Below, in pieces: positions 8,445 to 19,270 of a stretch of DNA of 64,000 nucleotides (position 1 is its first letter; each line of letters opens with the position of its first letter). A program made the translations under genes and the position numbers. The notes below the pieces were generated by a model that saw only the letters and a program-made list of their open reading frames with translations, was not told where the DNA came from and ran no database searches. The DNA comes from Limibacillus sp. Lineage in GTDB: Bacteria; Pseudomonadota; Alphaproteobacteria; Kiloniellales; CECT-8803. The stretch covers positions 146,966-210,965 of the forward strand of contig JARRJC010000002.1 of the NCBI GenBank assembly GCA_037379885.1. The letters run 5' to 3'.

Positions 8445-11000
8445 ATGTCGATGAGAGAGGGGACCATGGGCCGAGTAGGCGGCGGCGGAAAAAGCAGGGG
8501 ACGCGGCAAACGCAGCAAGCGCGACAGCGGTCTGCTGCCCGAAAGCGCCGTTCTGTTCCTGAAGAAGCGCGCGCTGGAGCTCGTGGGGCTGGCGCTGCTG
8601 CTGGCCGGGCCCGCCTTGCTGGTCGCCTGCCTCAGCTACAATCCCGGCGATCCCTCGCTCAACAGCGCGAGCGCGGCGCCGGTGGCCAATCTCCTGGGCC
8701 TGCCGGGCGCCTATGCCGCCGACCTGCTGTTGCAGAGCCTGGGACTTGCCTCGGGCGGCCTGGCGCTGATCCTCTCGGCCTGGGGCTACCGCCTGCTGCG
8801 CGACAAGGCGATCGAGGCCCTGCTTCTGCGCCTCGCGCTCTCGCCGGTTTCCCTGCTGCTGCTGGCCATGGGCCTGGAAGCCCTGCCGACGCCTGACGGC
8901 TGGCCCTTCCCCGCCGGTCTGGGCGGCTTCTCCGGCGCGCTGCTGGTCAGCACGCTCGGCGGCCAGTTCGGCCTGTCTCTTTGGATTCTCAGCGGCCTCG
9001 GCCTCGTCGCGGGCGTGGCCTTGCTCGTCTACGGCTTTGCGCTCACCAAGCGGGACTGGCGCGGCCTGGGGCAGGGCATGGCTTGGTTCTTCCCGCGCCG
9101 CTCCACGGACAAGGCGGAGCCGCGCCGCCGCGAGGATCCCAAGGCCCGCCGCGCCGCCAAGGACGAGGCCGAGGACGAGACCTCCGGCCTGCGCGTTCCG
9201 GCCTTCCTGACGGACATGAAGGCGCCGCGCGTCCCCAGCATTCCCTTCGGCGGCCTCGTCGCGCGCCTGAGGGAGTCCTTCGCCAAGTCGCCGGACGAAG
9301 AGGACGAGGAACTGACCGGCCAGACCGGGGGCCCGCGGGTCGAGCCCACCCTGGGCGCCAGCCGGGTGGAGCGCAGGCAGAACGAGCCCGACCCCGATCC
9401 GGTGGAGATCCCCGCGGCGCCCAAGCGCGATCGGGCGCAGCGCGGCGCGGCGCGCAAGACGCCGCCCAAGCAGACCAGTCTCGCGCTCGGCAATCCCGAC
9501 GACTATGCCGCCCCGCCGCTCGACTATCTGCGCGCGCCGCCGCCCGAGGTGGTCAGCAGCGAGCTCAGCGAGGACGCCCTGGAGAAGAACGCGCGCCTGC
9601 TGGAAGGCGTGCTTCAGGACTTCGGCGTCAAGGGCGAGATCGTGAAGGTGCGCCCCGGCCCGGTCGTGACCCGCTACGAGCTGGAGCCCGCGCCGGGCAC
9701 CAAGACCAGCCGCGTGATCGGGCTCGCCGACGACATCGCCCGCTCCATGTCCGCGCTCTCCGTACGCGTCGCCGTGGTTCCGGGCTCCAGCGTCATCGGC
9801 ATCGAACTGCCCAACAAGAAGCGGGACACCGTATGGCTGCGCGAGGTTCTGTCCTCCGACGTCTACCAGGACGGCCGCCAGAAACTGCCGCTGGTGCTGG
9901 GCAAGGACATCTCCGGCGCGCCCTCCGTCGCGGACCTGTCGCGCATGCCCCACCTGCTGGTGGCCGGCACCACGGGTTCGGGCAAGTCGGTTTCGATCAA
10001 CGCCATGATCCTCAGCCTGCTCTACCGCCTCTCGCCCGAGCAGTGCCGCTTCATCATGGTCGATCCCAAGATGCTGGAACTCTCGGTCTACGACGGCATC
10101 CCGCATCTGCTCTCGCCCGTGGTCACCGATCCGCGCAAGGCCGTGGTCGCGCTGAAGTGGGCGGTGCGCGAGATGGAGCAGCGCTATCAGGCCATGTCGC
10201 GGCTGGGCGTGCGCTCGATCGAGGGCTACAACCAGCGCGTCGAGGAGGCCCGCAAGAAGGGCGAGGTGCTGACCCGCAAGGTGCAGACCGGCTTCGACCC
10301 CGACACCGGCCAGCCGATCTACGAGGAACAGCCCTTCGATCTGGCCTCGCTGCCCTTCATCGTGGTGATCGTCGACGAGATGGCGGACCTGATGCTGGTC
10401 GCCGGCAAGGACGTGGAAGGCGCGATCCAGCGTCTGGCGCAGATGGCCCGCGCGGCGGGCATCCACTTGATCATGGCGACCCAGCGCCCCTCGGTCGACG
10501 TCATCACCGGCACCATCAAGGCGAACTTCCCGACCCGCATCTCCTTCCACGTCACCTCCAAGATCGACAGCCGCACGATCCTGGGCGAGATGGGCGCCGA
10601 GCAGCTGCTCGGCATGGGCGACATGCTGCACATGGCCCACGGCGGGCGCATCAGCCGCGTCCACGGCCCCCTGGTCACCGACGAGGAGGTCGAGAAGGTG
10701 GTCAACCACCTGCGCAGCCTCGGCGAGCCGGAGTATCTGGAGGATGTGACCGAGGACGAGGAGTCCCTGGGCGACCCCTTGATCCCGGGCGGCGACGGCG
10801 GCAGCGGAGACGACCTCTACGATCAGGCGGTCGCCCTGGTCCTGCGCGAGCGCAAGGCCTCCACCTCCTTCGTGCAGCGCCACCTTCAGATCGGCTACAA
10901 CCGGGCCGCCCGCCTGATCGAGCGCATGGAGCAAGAAGGGCTGGTGAGCCAGGCCAACCACGTCGGCAAGCGCGAGATCCTGGCAGGCGGCGGCGAGTAG
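8445..11000 (+). CDS. ftsK: DNA translocase FtsK
   Basis: 851 residues. A basic N terminus precedes about four membrane helices (roughly 40-210) that anchor the protein at the division septum. A charged, proline-rich linker (about 215-370) is shorter than in E. coli. The motor domain carries Walker A GTTGSGKS (near 508) and Walker [13 protein letters not shown]. The C-terminal gamma winged helix (about 785-850, [20 protein letters not shown]) reads KOPS-type sequences and activates XerCD. The start follows AAGGAG at 7-bp spacing; ATG 8466 is an alternative. FtsK pumps chromosome termini apart during division. Confidence 0.96.
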   Translation: MSMREGTMGRVGGGGKSRGRGKRSKRDSGLLPESAVLFLKKRALELVGLALLLAGPALLVACLSYNPGDPSLNSASAAPVANLLGLPGAYAADLLLQSLGLASGGLALILSAWGYRLLRDKAIEALLLRLALSPVSLLLLAMGLEALPTPDGWPFPAGLGGFSGALLVSTLGGQFGLSLWILSGLGLVAGVALLVYGFALTKRDWRGLGQGMAWFFPRRSTDKAEPRRREDPKARRAAKDEAEDETSGLRVPAFLTDMKAPRVPSIPFGGLVARLRESFAKSPDEEDEELTGQTGGPRVEPTLGASRVERRQNEPDPDPVEIPAAPKRDRAQRGAARKTPPKQTSLALGNPDDYAAPPLDYLRAPPPEVVSSELSEDALEKNARLLEGVLQDFGVKGEIVKVRPGPVVTRYELEPAPGTKTSRVIGLADDIARSMSALSVRVAVVPGSSVIGIELPNKKRDTVWLREVLSSDVYQDGRQKLPLVLGKDISGAPSVADLSRMPHLLVAGTTGSGKSVSINAMILSLLYRLSPEQCRFIMVDPKMLELSVYDGIPHLLSPVVTDPRKAVVALKWAVREMEQRYQAMSRLGVRSIEGYNQRVEEARKKGEVLTRKVQTGFDPDTGQPIYEEQPFDLASLPFIVVIVDEMADLMLVAGKDVEGAIQRLAQMARAAGIHLIMATQRPSVDVITGTIKANFPTRISFHVTSKIDSRTILGEMGAEQLLGMGDMLHMAHGGRISRVHGPLVTDEEVEKVVNHLRSLGEPEYLEDVTEDEESLGDPLIPGGDGGSGDDLYDQAVALVLRERKASTSFVQRHLQIGYNRAARLIERMEQEGLVSQANHVGKREILAGGGE

Positions 11001-11201
11001 GCGCCAAAAGGAAATCACGCCGGGATCACCTTTCCGCCGCATTCGGCGGGCATATCCTATGAAGCCTTCCCTCCCGGACGGGTGCAGGACCCAAGCGAAA
11101 AGCTTTCCTTGCCTCGTCCGGGTCAAGGCCACATCTTCATGCGGGCGAGCGCCTGGGCGCCCTCACGGAACGACATCAAGGATCACGGGATCTCCAAGGA
11201 A

Positions 11202-11993
11202 ATGCCTTTGTCTTTTGCCCCGAAAGCCTCCGCCCTCTGCTGCGCGCTGCTGGCCGCGGTCCTGCTAGGTCCGGCGCCGCTCGCCGCGCAGAGCAGCGAG
11301 AGTGCCAGCGACGCCCCGCCGCCGATCCGGCTCAGCCCCGACTATCCCTCCGGCGATATAAACGGAAACGTCCAGCCCAGCCTCGGCGTCGACGAGGACT
11401 ACGTGGTCGACGGCATCGAGGGGGCGGGCAAGGCCGTCCAGGCCGCCGACATCCTGGGCCGCATCGAAGGCTACATGAACTCCATCAAGACCCTGCACGC
11501 GCACTTCGAGCAGATCGCCTCGGACGGCTCCTACGCGACCGGGCTGATGGTGCTGGACCGGCCCGGCCGCATGCGCTTCGAATACGATCCGCCGCACCCG
11601 GTGCTGATGATCGCGACCAGCGGCACGCTGGTCTACTACGACCGCGAGCTGGAGGAGGCGACCTACATCCCGGTCAGCCAGACCCCGGTCTGGTTCCTGC
11701 TGCGCGACGACATCACCTTCGGCGACCCCTTGCAGGTCGTGGAGCTGAAGCGGCGCGGAAACAGTTATCTGCTGTCGCTGGTCGAAGAGGGCGAACTGGA
11801 CCAGGGCACCGTGACCCTGCAGTTCCAGGTTGATCCGCTGAAGCTGGAACGCTGGCAGATCATCGACGGGCAGGGCACCATCACGCAGATCACCCTGCTG
11901 GACCCCAAGTTCAACCGTGACGTGGGCGACCACCCCTTCGACATCTCGGTCTTCAAGGACCGCTTCCCGCAGGACGACGGCCCGGGCCAGTAA
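11202..11993 (+). CDS. lolA: outer-membrane lipoprotein carrier protein LolA
   Basis: 263 residues from ATG 11202, chosen because AAGGA precedes it and a normal signal peptide (SALCCALLAAVLLGPAPLAAQ) follows; upstream in-frame ATGs at 11082 and 11139 add unconserved residues. The LolA domain (about 90-260) has the HAHFEQIASDG start, RPGRMRFEYDPP, and PVWFLLRDD. LolA ferries lipoproteins from LolCDE through the periplasm to the outer membrane. A 60-residue acidic, Pro/Ser-rich spacer between signal and domain is longer than in E. coli. It follows ftsK, a common alphaproteobacterial order. Confidence 0.92.
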   Translation: MPLSFAPKASALCCALLAAVLLGPAPLAAQSSESASDAPPPIRLSPDYPSGDINGNVQPSLGVDEDYVVDGIEGAGKAVQAADILGRIEGYMNSIKTLHAHFEQIASDGSYATGLMVLDRPGRMRFEYDPPHPVLMIATSGTLVYYDRELEEATYIPVSQTPVWFLLRDDITFGDPLQVVELKRRGNSYLLSLVEEGELDQGTVTLQFQVDPLKLERWQIIDGQGTITQITLLDPKFNRDVGDHPFDISVFKDRFPQDDGPGQ

Positions 11994-12006
11994 GCCGGGG
12001 CGACAG

Positions 12007-12813
12007 TTAACGCCGGAAGGGGCTGACGAGGAGGGCCAGGAAGCCTTTCTCGGGCCGGCGCTCCACGCCGATCGCCATATCAAGACCGCGAGCATGGCTG
12101 CTGCGCGAGCCGAACAGCGGATCCCAGAAGCTGAAGAAGGTACCGTAGTTGCTGTCGGTGTCCCGCCGCACCGCGTGGTGGTGAACCCAGTGGATCGACG
12201 GCGTGATGACGAGGCGCGAGAGCGCCCTCTCCAACCCCCGGGGCAGCTTGACGTTCGAGTGATGGAAGATCGAAGCCATCAGGACCAGCGTCTCGAACAC
12301 CACGATCGAGACGAAGGGGATGTCCAGAAGCACGATCACCACCGCGCGCGCCAGCGCGGAGAGCAGCACCTCGCCGAAGTGAAAGCGCACCGCCGTGGTG
12401 GTGTCGAGAAAGCCGTCCAGATGGTGCACCTCATGGAAGCGCCAGAGGAACGGCAGTTCGTGGTTCGCCCGGTGCCACCAGTAGATCAGGAAATCCAGCA
12501 GGATCAAATCGGCCAGCAGTTGCGGCCAGCCGCCCATCCAGGCGCCCCAGGCCTCGGGCCGCCAGCCCAGGCTGTGCTCCGCGGCGAAGAGCGACAGCGG
12601 GATCACGATCAGGGGGGAGAGGCCCACGTTCGCCAGCCAGAGACCGGCGTTGCGCGCGATCCGCTTCAGCGCGCCCGCCTCGCCCGGCCCCGCGCCGAGG
12701 GCGGCGGGCTGAGGGGCCGCGGGCCGCAAGCGCTCGGCCAGGAAGAAAAGCGCGAGCCACGCGAGGATCGCAGCGCCCTTGTAGGCGAGCAGGGTTTCGA
12801 CGAGCGGGTTCAT
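12007..12813 (-). CDS. sterol desaturase/fatty acid hydroxylase family membrane protein
   Basis: 268 residues from ATG 12813 (MNPLVETLLAYKG); an upstream ATG at 12855 adds 14 residues. The histidine clusters that ligate a di-iron centre are all present: HRANH, HEVHH, HHSNV and HWVHHH, interspersed with four or five membrane helices. The family hydroxylates or desaturates lipids such as fatty acids, sterols or carotenoids; the substrate here cannot be told. The gene faces lolA tail to tail, 13 bp apart. Confidence 0.9.
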   Translation of the reverse strand: MNPLVETLLAYKGAAILAWLALFFLAERLRPAAPQPAALGAGPGEAGALKRIARNAGLWLANVGLSPLIVIPLSLFAAEHSLGWRPEAWGAWMGGWPQLLADLILLDFLIYWWHRANHELPFLWRFHEVHHLDGFLDTTTAVRFHFGEVLLSALARAVVIVLLDIPFVSIVVFETLVLMASIFHHSNVKLPRGLERALSRLVITPSIHWVHHHAVRRDTDSNYGTFFSFWDPLFGSRSSHARGLDMAIGVERRPEKGFLALLVSPFRR

Positions 12814-12946
12814 GACCCAGCGATATGCCCCGGCGGGGGCCGTCTGGCAAGTCACTCCGGCATCAAGAGAACGCGAGGGCGCGTGAGACGCGACTCCATC
12901 TAGCCCCTTGCGCTTTGCGCGGCGGAGGGCTAGCTCTTTTCACATC

Positions 12947-13732
12947 ATGAGCAAAGCAACTCTTCCCCTGATCGGCCTTCCCGCCTGTGTCATTCAGGCC
13001 GAGGGCATGCCCTTCCACAAGGTGGGCGACAAGTACGTGCGCGCGGTTGCCGTGGGCGCGGGCGGCCTGCCCATCATGATCCCCTCGCTGGGCGACCTGA
13101 TCGACCTGGAGGATCTGGTCGAACGGCTCGACGGCCTCTTGATGACCGGTTCGCCGTCGAACGTCTTCCCGACCCACTACCGGGAGGAGCCGCACCCCGA
13201 CGCCGAGCCCCACGATCACTGGCGCGACGAAACGACGCTGCCGCTGATCAAGCTGGCGATCGAGCGCGGCGTTCCGCTGTTCGCGATCTGCCGGGGTTTC
13301 CAGGAGTTGAACGTGGCCATGGGCGGCACGCTCTATTCCAAGCTTCAGGAAGTGCCGGGCCGCTTCGACCACCGCCAACCCAAGAGCGACGACCCCGATG
13401 TGCGCTACGGCGAGGTCCATGACCTCGAGCTGGTGCCGGGCGGCGTCTTTGCGGGACTTCTGGGGGCGGAAAAGGTGCGCATCAACTCCCTTCATGGCCA
13501 GGGAATCAAGGACTTGGCCCCAAAACTGACGCTGGAGGGCACCGCCCCCGACGGCACGATCGAGGCCGTGCGCGTCACCGACGCCAAGGCCTTCGCCCTC
13601 GGCGTGCAGTGGCATCCGGAGTACAAGTGCTGGGAGAACGAAGTCTCCATGAAGCTGTTCCGGGCCTTTGGGGAGGCAGCGCGTGAACGCGCCGCCGCGC
13701 GCGCCGCCGGACGCCTTTCGCTCGCCAGCTGA
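12947..13732 (+). CDS. class I glutamine amidotransferase (gamma-glutamyl-gamma-aminobutyrate hydrolase type)
   Basis: 261 residues from ATG 12947. Peptidase C26 fold with nucleophile Cys115 in FAICRGFQE and the His-Glu pair in GVQWHPEY; the MTGSPSNVFPTHY segment resembles the substrate loop of PuuD-like hydrolases. E. coli PuuD splits gamma-Glu-GABA in putrescine breakdown. No other put/puu gene is nearby, so the true substrate may be another gamma-glutamyl compound. The C terminus is Ala/Arg-rich. Confidence 0.87.
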   Translation: MSKATLPLIGLPACVIQAEGMPFHKVGDKYVRAVAVGAGGLPIMIPSLGDLIDLEDLVERLDGLLMTGSPSNVFPTHYREEPHPDAEPHDHWRDETTLPLIKLAIERGVPLFAICRGFQELNVAMGGTLYSKLQEVPGRFDHRQPKSDDPDVRYGEVHDLELVPGGVFAGLLGAEKVRINSLHGQGIKDLAPKLTLEGTAPDGTIEAVRVTDAKAFALGVQWHPEYKCWENEVSMKLFRAFGEAARERAAARAAGRLSLAS

Positions 13733-13804
13733 TCGGGCCTGCCGGGCCGCGCTGTCTGCAAACGGGCTATGTCCGATTCGCATGGCGATTTGGGAGTCAC
13801 GGCG

Positions 13805-13832
13805 TTGCAACGAAGCCCTGTCATCCTAAATA
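13805..13832 (+). promoter_or_regulatory. predicted sigma-70 promoter of the small RNA
   Basis: TTGCAA (13805-13810) and TAAATA (13827-13832) are 16 bp apart, placing the transcript start near 13839. A GANTC site (GAGTC, 13794-13798) lies just upstream and another (GATTC) at 13775. Confidence 0.5.
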
Positions 13833-13838
13833 TGTGGG

Positions 13839-13965
13839 TATAGGGAACGACGCCTCCCCGAGGCGTCACAATCCCACTGGTGAAGGATTGCTCTCCCCTG
13901 CCAATCCTTCATCACTCCTAGGAGTAATTGAACGCCCGGCCGCCCCCCGACCGGGCGTTCTTTTT
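13839..13965 (+). ncRNA. candidate small RNA with C-rich hairpin loops
   Basis: An intergenic transcript of about 125 nt is predicted from a promoter and an intrinsic terminator. Hairpin 1: GACGCCTC/GAGGCGTC (13849-13867) with a CCC loop inside CCTCCCC. Hairpin 2: a 13-bp stem (13878-13890 with 13902-13914, one G-U pair) with loop CTCTCCCCTGC. A third palindrome ACTCCTAGGAGT (13914-13925) overlaps hairpin 2 by one base. The terminator loop is also C-rich. Pyrimidine/C-rich loops resembling anti-Shine-Dalgarno sequence are a hallmark of several alphaproteobacterial trans-acting sRNAs. No reading frame of note is present. The structure is seen; expression and targets are inferred. Confidence 0.65.
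13930..13965 (+). terminator. intrinsic terminator of the small RNA
   Basis: Perfect 10-bp stem GAACGCCCGG (13930-13939) and CCGGGCGTTC (13951-13960), an 11-base C-rich loop, then TTTTT. It lies about 90 bp before the exonuclease III start and 200 bp after the amidotransferase stop. Confidence 0.9.
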
Positions 13966-14053
13966 GTCCGGAACCCGCCTTGCGGCGCAGGGCCTCTGCG
14001 GCCAGACTGCGGCCTCTCGTCCAAAGACAAGAAGCCGAAGGGGGCTGCCCGTC

Positions 14054-14845
14054 ATGACCGTTATCGCTACCTGGAACGTCAACTCGCTGCGCCAGCGGCT
14101 GGAGGGGCTCGCCCGCTTCGCCGAGGAGAAGCAGCCGGACGTGGTCTGCCTACAGGAAACCAAGGTCACCGACGATCTCTTCCCCGCCGAGGAGATCAAG
14201 GCGATGGGTTTCGAGCATCAGGTGGTGCGCGGCCAGAAGAGCTACAACGGCGTCGCCGTCCTATCGAAGAAGCCGCTGAAGGCCGTGCGGGACCGCCGTC
14301 CCTGGTGGGGCAAGGACGACTGTCGCCACATCGGCGTCGAGCTGGCCGACGGCACCGAGCTGCACTGCTTTTATGCCCCCTCCGGCGGGCCCAAGCCGGA
14401 CCCGGAAGCCAACGAGAAATTCGCCCACAAGCTGGGCTTCTACGACGAGATGGCCGACTGGGCCGAGCGGGAACAGGACCGCAAGCGGCCCACCATCCTG
14501 ATGGGCGATCTCAACATCGCGCCGCTGGAACAGGACGTCTGGAACCACAAGAAGCTGCTGCGCTCGGTCGGACACACGCCCGGCGAGTCCGAGCGCTTCG
14601 CCACGCTGCTGGAGCGCGGCGGGCTGGTCGACGTGGGCCGCCGTTTCGTGCCGCCCGACCAGCCGCTCTACAGCTGGTGGGGCTACCGCTTCGCGGCCTC
14701 CTTCGAGAAGAACTACGGCTGGCGCTTGGACCACGTGCTGGCCAACGAGGCCGCGAACGCCGGGATCAAGGGCTTCGAGGTCTACAAGGACACCCGCACC
14801 TGGGAAAAGCCCAGCGACCACGTGCCCGTCATCATCGAGCTTTGA
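14054..14845 (+). CDS. xthA: exodeoxyribonuclease III
   Basis: 263 residues from ATG 14054 (MTVIATWNVNSLRQRL). It belongs to the EEP nuclease fold with the metal and catalytic residues in WNVNS, CLQETKV, HCFYAPSGG, LMGDLNIAP, WWGYRF, WRLDHVL and the terminal SDHVPV. It cleaves at AP sites and trims 3' ends in base-excision repair. The longer frame to 13928 runs through the sRNA terminator and is not coding. The downstream alkB gene meets it tail to tail with no gap. Confidence 0.95.
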   Translation: MTVIATWNVNSLRQRLEGLARFAEEKQPDVVCLQETKVTDDLFPAEEIKAMGFEHQVVRGQKSYNGVAVLSKKPLKAVRDRRPWWGKDDCRHIGVELADGTELHCFYAPSGGPKPDPEANEKFAHKLGFYDEMADWAEREQDRKRPTILMGDLNIAPLEQDVWNHKKLLRSVGHTPGESERFATLLERGGLVDVGRRFVPPDQPLYSWWGYRFAASFEKNYGWRLDHVLANEAANAGIKGFEVYKDTRTWEKPSDHVPVIIEL

Positions 14846-15487
14846 TCATCCGGGTTTCGTGACCCGCCGCAAGGTGAGGTTGATGCGCCCGCCCTCGGGG
14901 AAGAGCGGCGGGCCTAGAAGGCGTGAGGAGCCGCCCAGCACCCGGTCGATGCCGTGGAAGGAAAGCCGCGCGGCCCCGCCCATCACCAGAACGTCGCCCG
15001 AGGCGAGCTTCATGGAGCGCGAGGGCCCGCTGCGCTGCTCGGCGATCCGGAACACCGCCGTGTCGCCGAGGGAGACCGAGAGCACCGGCGCATCGAAGTC
15101 CTGCTCGTCCTTGTCCTGATGCAGGCCCATCTTCGCGCCGGGGCGGTAGTAGTTGATGAGGCAGGCCTCCGGCGGATGGGGATAGCCCGTCGTCTCAGCC
15201 CAGAGCTCCAGCAGGATCGGGGATATCTCCGGCCAGGGCCGCCCGGTCTCCGGGTGGCGCGGCTCGTAGCGGTAGCCGCCCTCCTTGTCCGCCATCCAGC
15301 CCAGCGGCCCGGCGTTGGTCATGGCGACCGAAAAGGGCTTGCCCGTCCGCGGCATGCGCGGCGTGAAGAAGGGCGCGGCCTCCAGCGTATCCGCCACCCA
15401 GGCCAGCAGCGAGCGCTGCGCGGGCTCCTCAAGCGCCTGCGGCCGGTAGCCGAGCCCCTCCATGGAAAGCTTGGGCAGCTGGGTCAC
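14846..15487 (-). CDS. alkB: AlkB-family 2-oxoglutarate/Fe(II) dioxygenase
   Basis: 213 residues from GTG 15487, which overlaps the stop of the upstream small gene as GTGA. Fe(II) ligands are the His and Asp of LHQDKDEQ and the His of LSFHGIDRV; the 2-oxoglutarate arginines are in INLTLRRV. The nucleotide lid contains NYYRPGAKMG. AlkB demethylates 1-methyladenine and 3-methylcytosine in DNA. It is convergent with exonuclease III, so two DNA-repair genes meet here. The long frame back to 15658 is a shadow. Confidence 0.93.
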   Translation of the reverse strand: MTQLPKLSMEGLGYRPQALEEPAQRSLLAWVADTLEAAPFFTPRMPRTGKPFSVAMTNAGPLGWMADKEGGYRYEPRHPETGRPWPEISPILLELWAETTGYPHPPEACLINYYRPGAKMGLHQDKDEQDFDAPVLSVSLGDTAVFRIAEQRSGPSRSMKLASGDVLVMGGAARLSFHGIDRVLGGSSRLLGPPLFPEGGRINLTLRRVTKPG

Positions 15488-15687
15488 CCGCCGGGCCCCT
15501 TGCGCCGCCGCTCCCAGATGCGAAAGGCGAAGTAGACCGCAGCGGCGGCCACCGCGAGGTAGGACCCGGCTTCCTCCAGCCAGAGAAATGATCCGCCCAG
15601 TTGCCCGGCAGCCAGCATCGCAAGAACGCCCAGGACCATCAGTCCGGCGGCGCTCCATTTCACGAGAGTGACTGTTCGATCGCCCAT
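15484..15687 (-). CDS. small two-helix membrane protein of unknown function
   Basis: 67 residues from ATG 15687 (MGDRTVTLVKW). Two hydrophobic segments, about 10-27 and 38-57, are separated by a short loop, and the C terminus is strongly basic (RIWERRRKGPGG), suggesting both ends face the cytoplasm. It overlaps alkB by 4 bp, so the two are probably translated together. I do not recognise a family. A functional link with DNA-alkylation repair is only inferred from the overlap. Confidence 0.7.
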   Translation of the reverse strand: MGDRTVTLVKWSAAGLMVLGVLAMLAAGQLGGSFLWLEEAGSYLAVAAAAVYFAFRIWERRRKGPGG

Positions 15688-15794
15688 GTTCTGAATCCTG
15701 GCGCGCGGGCCGCGCTGCCGCAAGGGCCGATGGTTCGGCGCGAAGGCAGCGAAACTTCTTGAAAAAACACCGTCACATAACGGCTTGTAGCCGT

Positions 15795-15820
15795 CTTGAT
15801 CCTCCCTATATAGCCCCATT
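15795..15820 (+). promoter_or_regulatory. sigma-32-type heat-shock promoter of dnaK
   Basis: CTTGATC (15795-15801), 12 bases, then CCCCATT (15814-15820) fits the RpoH pattern CTTGAAA-N11-16-CCCCATNT. A possible sigma-70 promoter overlaps it: TTGTAG (15785-15790), 16 bp, TATATA (15807-15812). A further CTTGAAA lies at 15758 but lacks a well-spaced -10. Transcription would start near 15827. Confidence 0.65.
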
Positions 15821-15941
15821 GGAAGACGGGGCTTTCGCCCCCATCTGTTTGGAAGAGCAACGAAGCCTTATTGGGGACCGACCGAGCGGTGCTTGTTTCG
15901 CCAAGGCCGCCCCTCCGGTCTGCTGAGAAAAGAGGATGAAC

Positions 15942-17876
<1,935 letters not shown>

Positions 17877-17908
17877 GTCCCGTCAGCCGGGGCTCCCGGA
17901 ACCAAAAG

Positions 17909-17945
17909 GGGCCGGAAAGGACACGCGCCTTTCCGGCCCTTATTC
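17909..17945 (+). terminator. hairpin between dnaK and dnaJ
   Basis: Perfect 12-bp stem GGGCCGGAAAGG (17909-17920) and CCTTTCCGGCCC (17928-17939) with a seven-base loop, followed by only TTATT. It could be a weak terminator or attenuator reducing dnaJ relative to dnaK, or a processing/stability hairpin. Confidence 0.6.
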
Positions 17946-18012
17946 CGGTTCAGGGGGCGGGGAAACCCGGACCAGACCCAAACCGCGATGAAGGGGGCGA
18001 CGAAAAAAGAAA

Positions 18013-19176
18013 ATGGCCAAGGGCGACTACTACGACATCCTCGGCGTCTCCAAAGATGCCTCCGCCGACGAGCTTAAGAAGGCCTACCGCAAGCTCGCGA
18101 TGAAGTACCATCCGGACCGCAACCCGGATGACAAGGAGGCCGAGACCAAGTTCAAGGAAGCAGGCGAAGCCTATGACGTCCTGAAGGACGAGCAGAAGCG
18201 CGCCGCCTACGACCGCTTCGGCCACGCCGCCTTCGAGGGCGGCATGGGCGGCGGCGGCGGCGCGGGCGGCCAGGGCTTCGGCGGCGGCGGTTTCGCCGAC
18301 ATCTTCGACGAGATGTTCGGCGATTTCATGGGCGGCGGCGGACGCCGGCCCGGTGGCGGCGCTGCTGGCCCCGGCGGCGGCGCTGCGCGCGGCGCGGACC
18401 TGCGGCTCAACCTGGAAATCACCCTGGAAGAGGCCTTCGAGGGTAAGAAGGCGCAGATCCACGTGCCGACGGCCGTGGGCTGCGAGACCTGCAACGGCTC
18501 CGGCGCGGAGCCCGGATCCAGCCCGACCAGCTGTCCTTCCTGTAACGGACGGGGCCGCGTGCGCTCCCAGTCCGGTTTCTTCACCATTGAGCGGACCTGC
18601 CCGCGCTGCGGCGGCCGGGGTCAGGTGATCGAGAATCCCTGCCACGACTGCAACGGCCAGGGCCGCGTGCAGCGCGACCAGACGCTGGCCGTCCAGATTC
18701 CCGCGGGCGTCGAGGACGGCACGCCGATCCGCCTGTCCGGCAAGGGCGAGGCGGGCATGCGCGGCGGGCCGACCGGCGATCTCTACGTCTTCATCTCGGT
18801 GAAGCCGCACGCCTTCTTCAAGCGCGACGGCGCGCACCTTTTCTGCGAGGCGCCGATCCCCATGACCACGGCGACCCTCGGCGGGTCCATCGAGGTCCCG
18901 GTGATCGACGGCAAGCGCGCGCGGGTCACGATCCCCGCCGGCACCCAGAACGAGCATTCCTTCCGCCTGCGCGGCAAGGGCATGTCGGTCCTGCGCTCCC
19001 AGGCGCGCGGCGACCTCTACGTGCAGGTGCGCGTGGAAACCCCGGTCAACCTCTCCAAGCGCCAGAAGGAACTGCTGGAGGAGTTCGCCAAGGAAGCCGA
19101 AGGCAAGTCCAACTCCCCGGAATCCGAGGGCTTCTTCACCAAGGTGAAGGAACTCTGGAAAGGCCTGGCGGACTAG
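18013..19176 (+). CDS. dnaJ: co-chaperone DnaJ (Hsp40)
   Basis: 387 residues. J domain (1-70) with the HPD motif in [10 protein letters not shown]; a glycine/phenylalanine-rich region (about 78-135) that is extended and very Gly-rich; four zinc-binding CxxCxGxG repeats ([32 protein letters not shown]); then the C-terminal substrate and dimer domains. DnaJ stimulates DnaK ATPase and delivers substrates. It lies 136 bp after dnaK, separated by a strong hairpin. Confidence 0.98.
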   Translation: MAKGDYYDILGVSKDASADELKKAYRKLAMKYHPDRNPDDKEAETKFKEAGEAYDVLKDEQKRAAYDRFGHAAFEGGMGGGGGAGGQGFGGGGFADIFDEMFGDFMGGGGRRPGGGAAGPGGGAARGADLRLNLEITLEEAFEGKKAQIHVPTAVGCETCNGSGAEPGSSPTSCPSCNGRGRVRSQSGFFTIERTCPRCGGRGQVIENPCHDCNGQGRVQRDQTLAVQIPAGVEDGTPIRLSGKGEAGMRGGPTGDLYVFISVKPHAFFKRDGAHLFCEAPIPMTTATLGGSIEVPVIDGKRARVTIPAGTQNEHSFRLRGKGMSVLRSQARGDLYVQVRVETPVNLSKRQKELLEEFAKEAEGKSNSPESEGFFTKVKELWKGLAD

Positions 19177-19270
19177 CGCCTGAAGGGACGCCGGCCAAGC
19201 ATCAAGACTTCATAAGGGAGCGGTCCGTCATGCTATACCTGACGGCCCGTTCACTTAGCGTGTTTTGATC

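Noticed and set aside
8388..11132. Long open frame on the minus strand opposite ftsK (914 codons)
   Set aside because: Shadow of ftsK caused by high GC at third positions; composition dominated by Gln, Arg, Ala, Asp, His; no start or domain evidence.
13839..13965. 6S RNA
   Set aside because: The predicted structure is a series of separate hairpins with C-rich loops, not one long stem with a central bubble.
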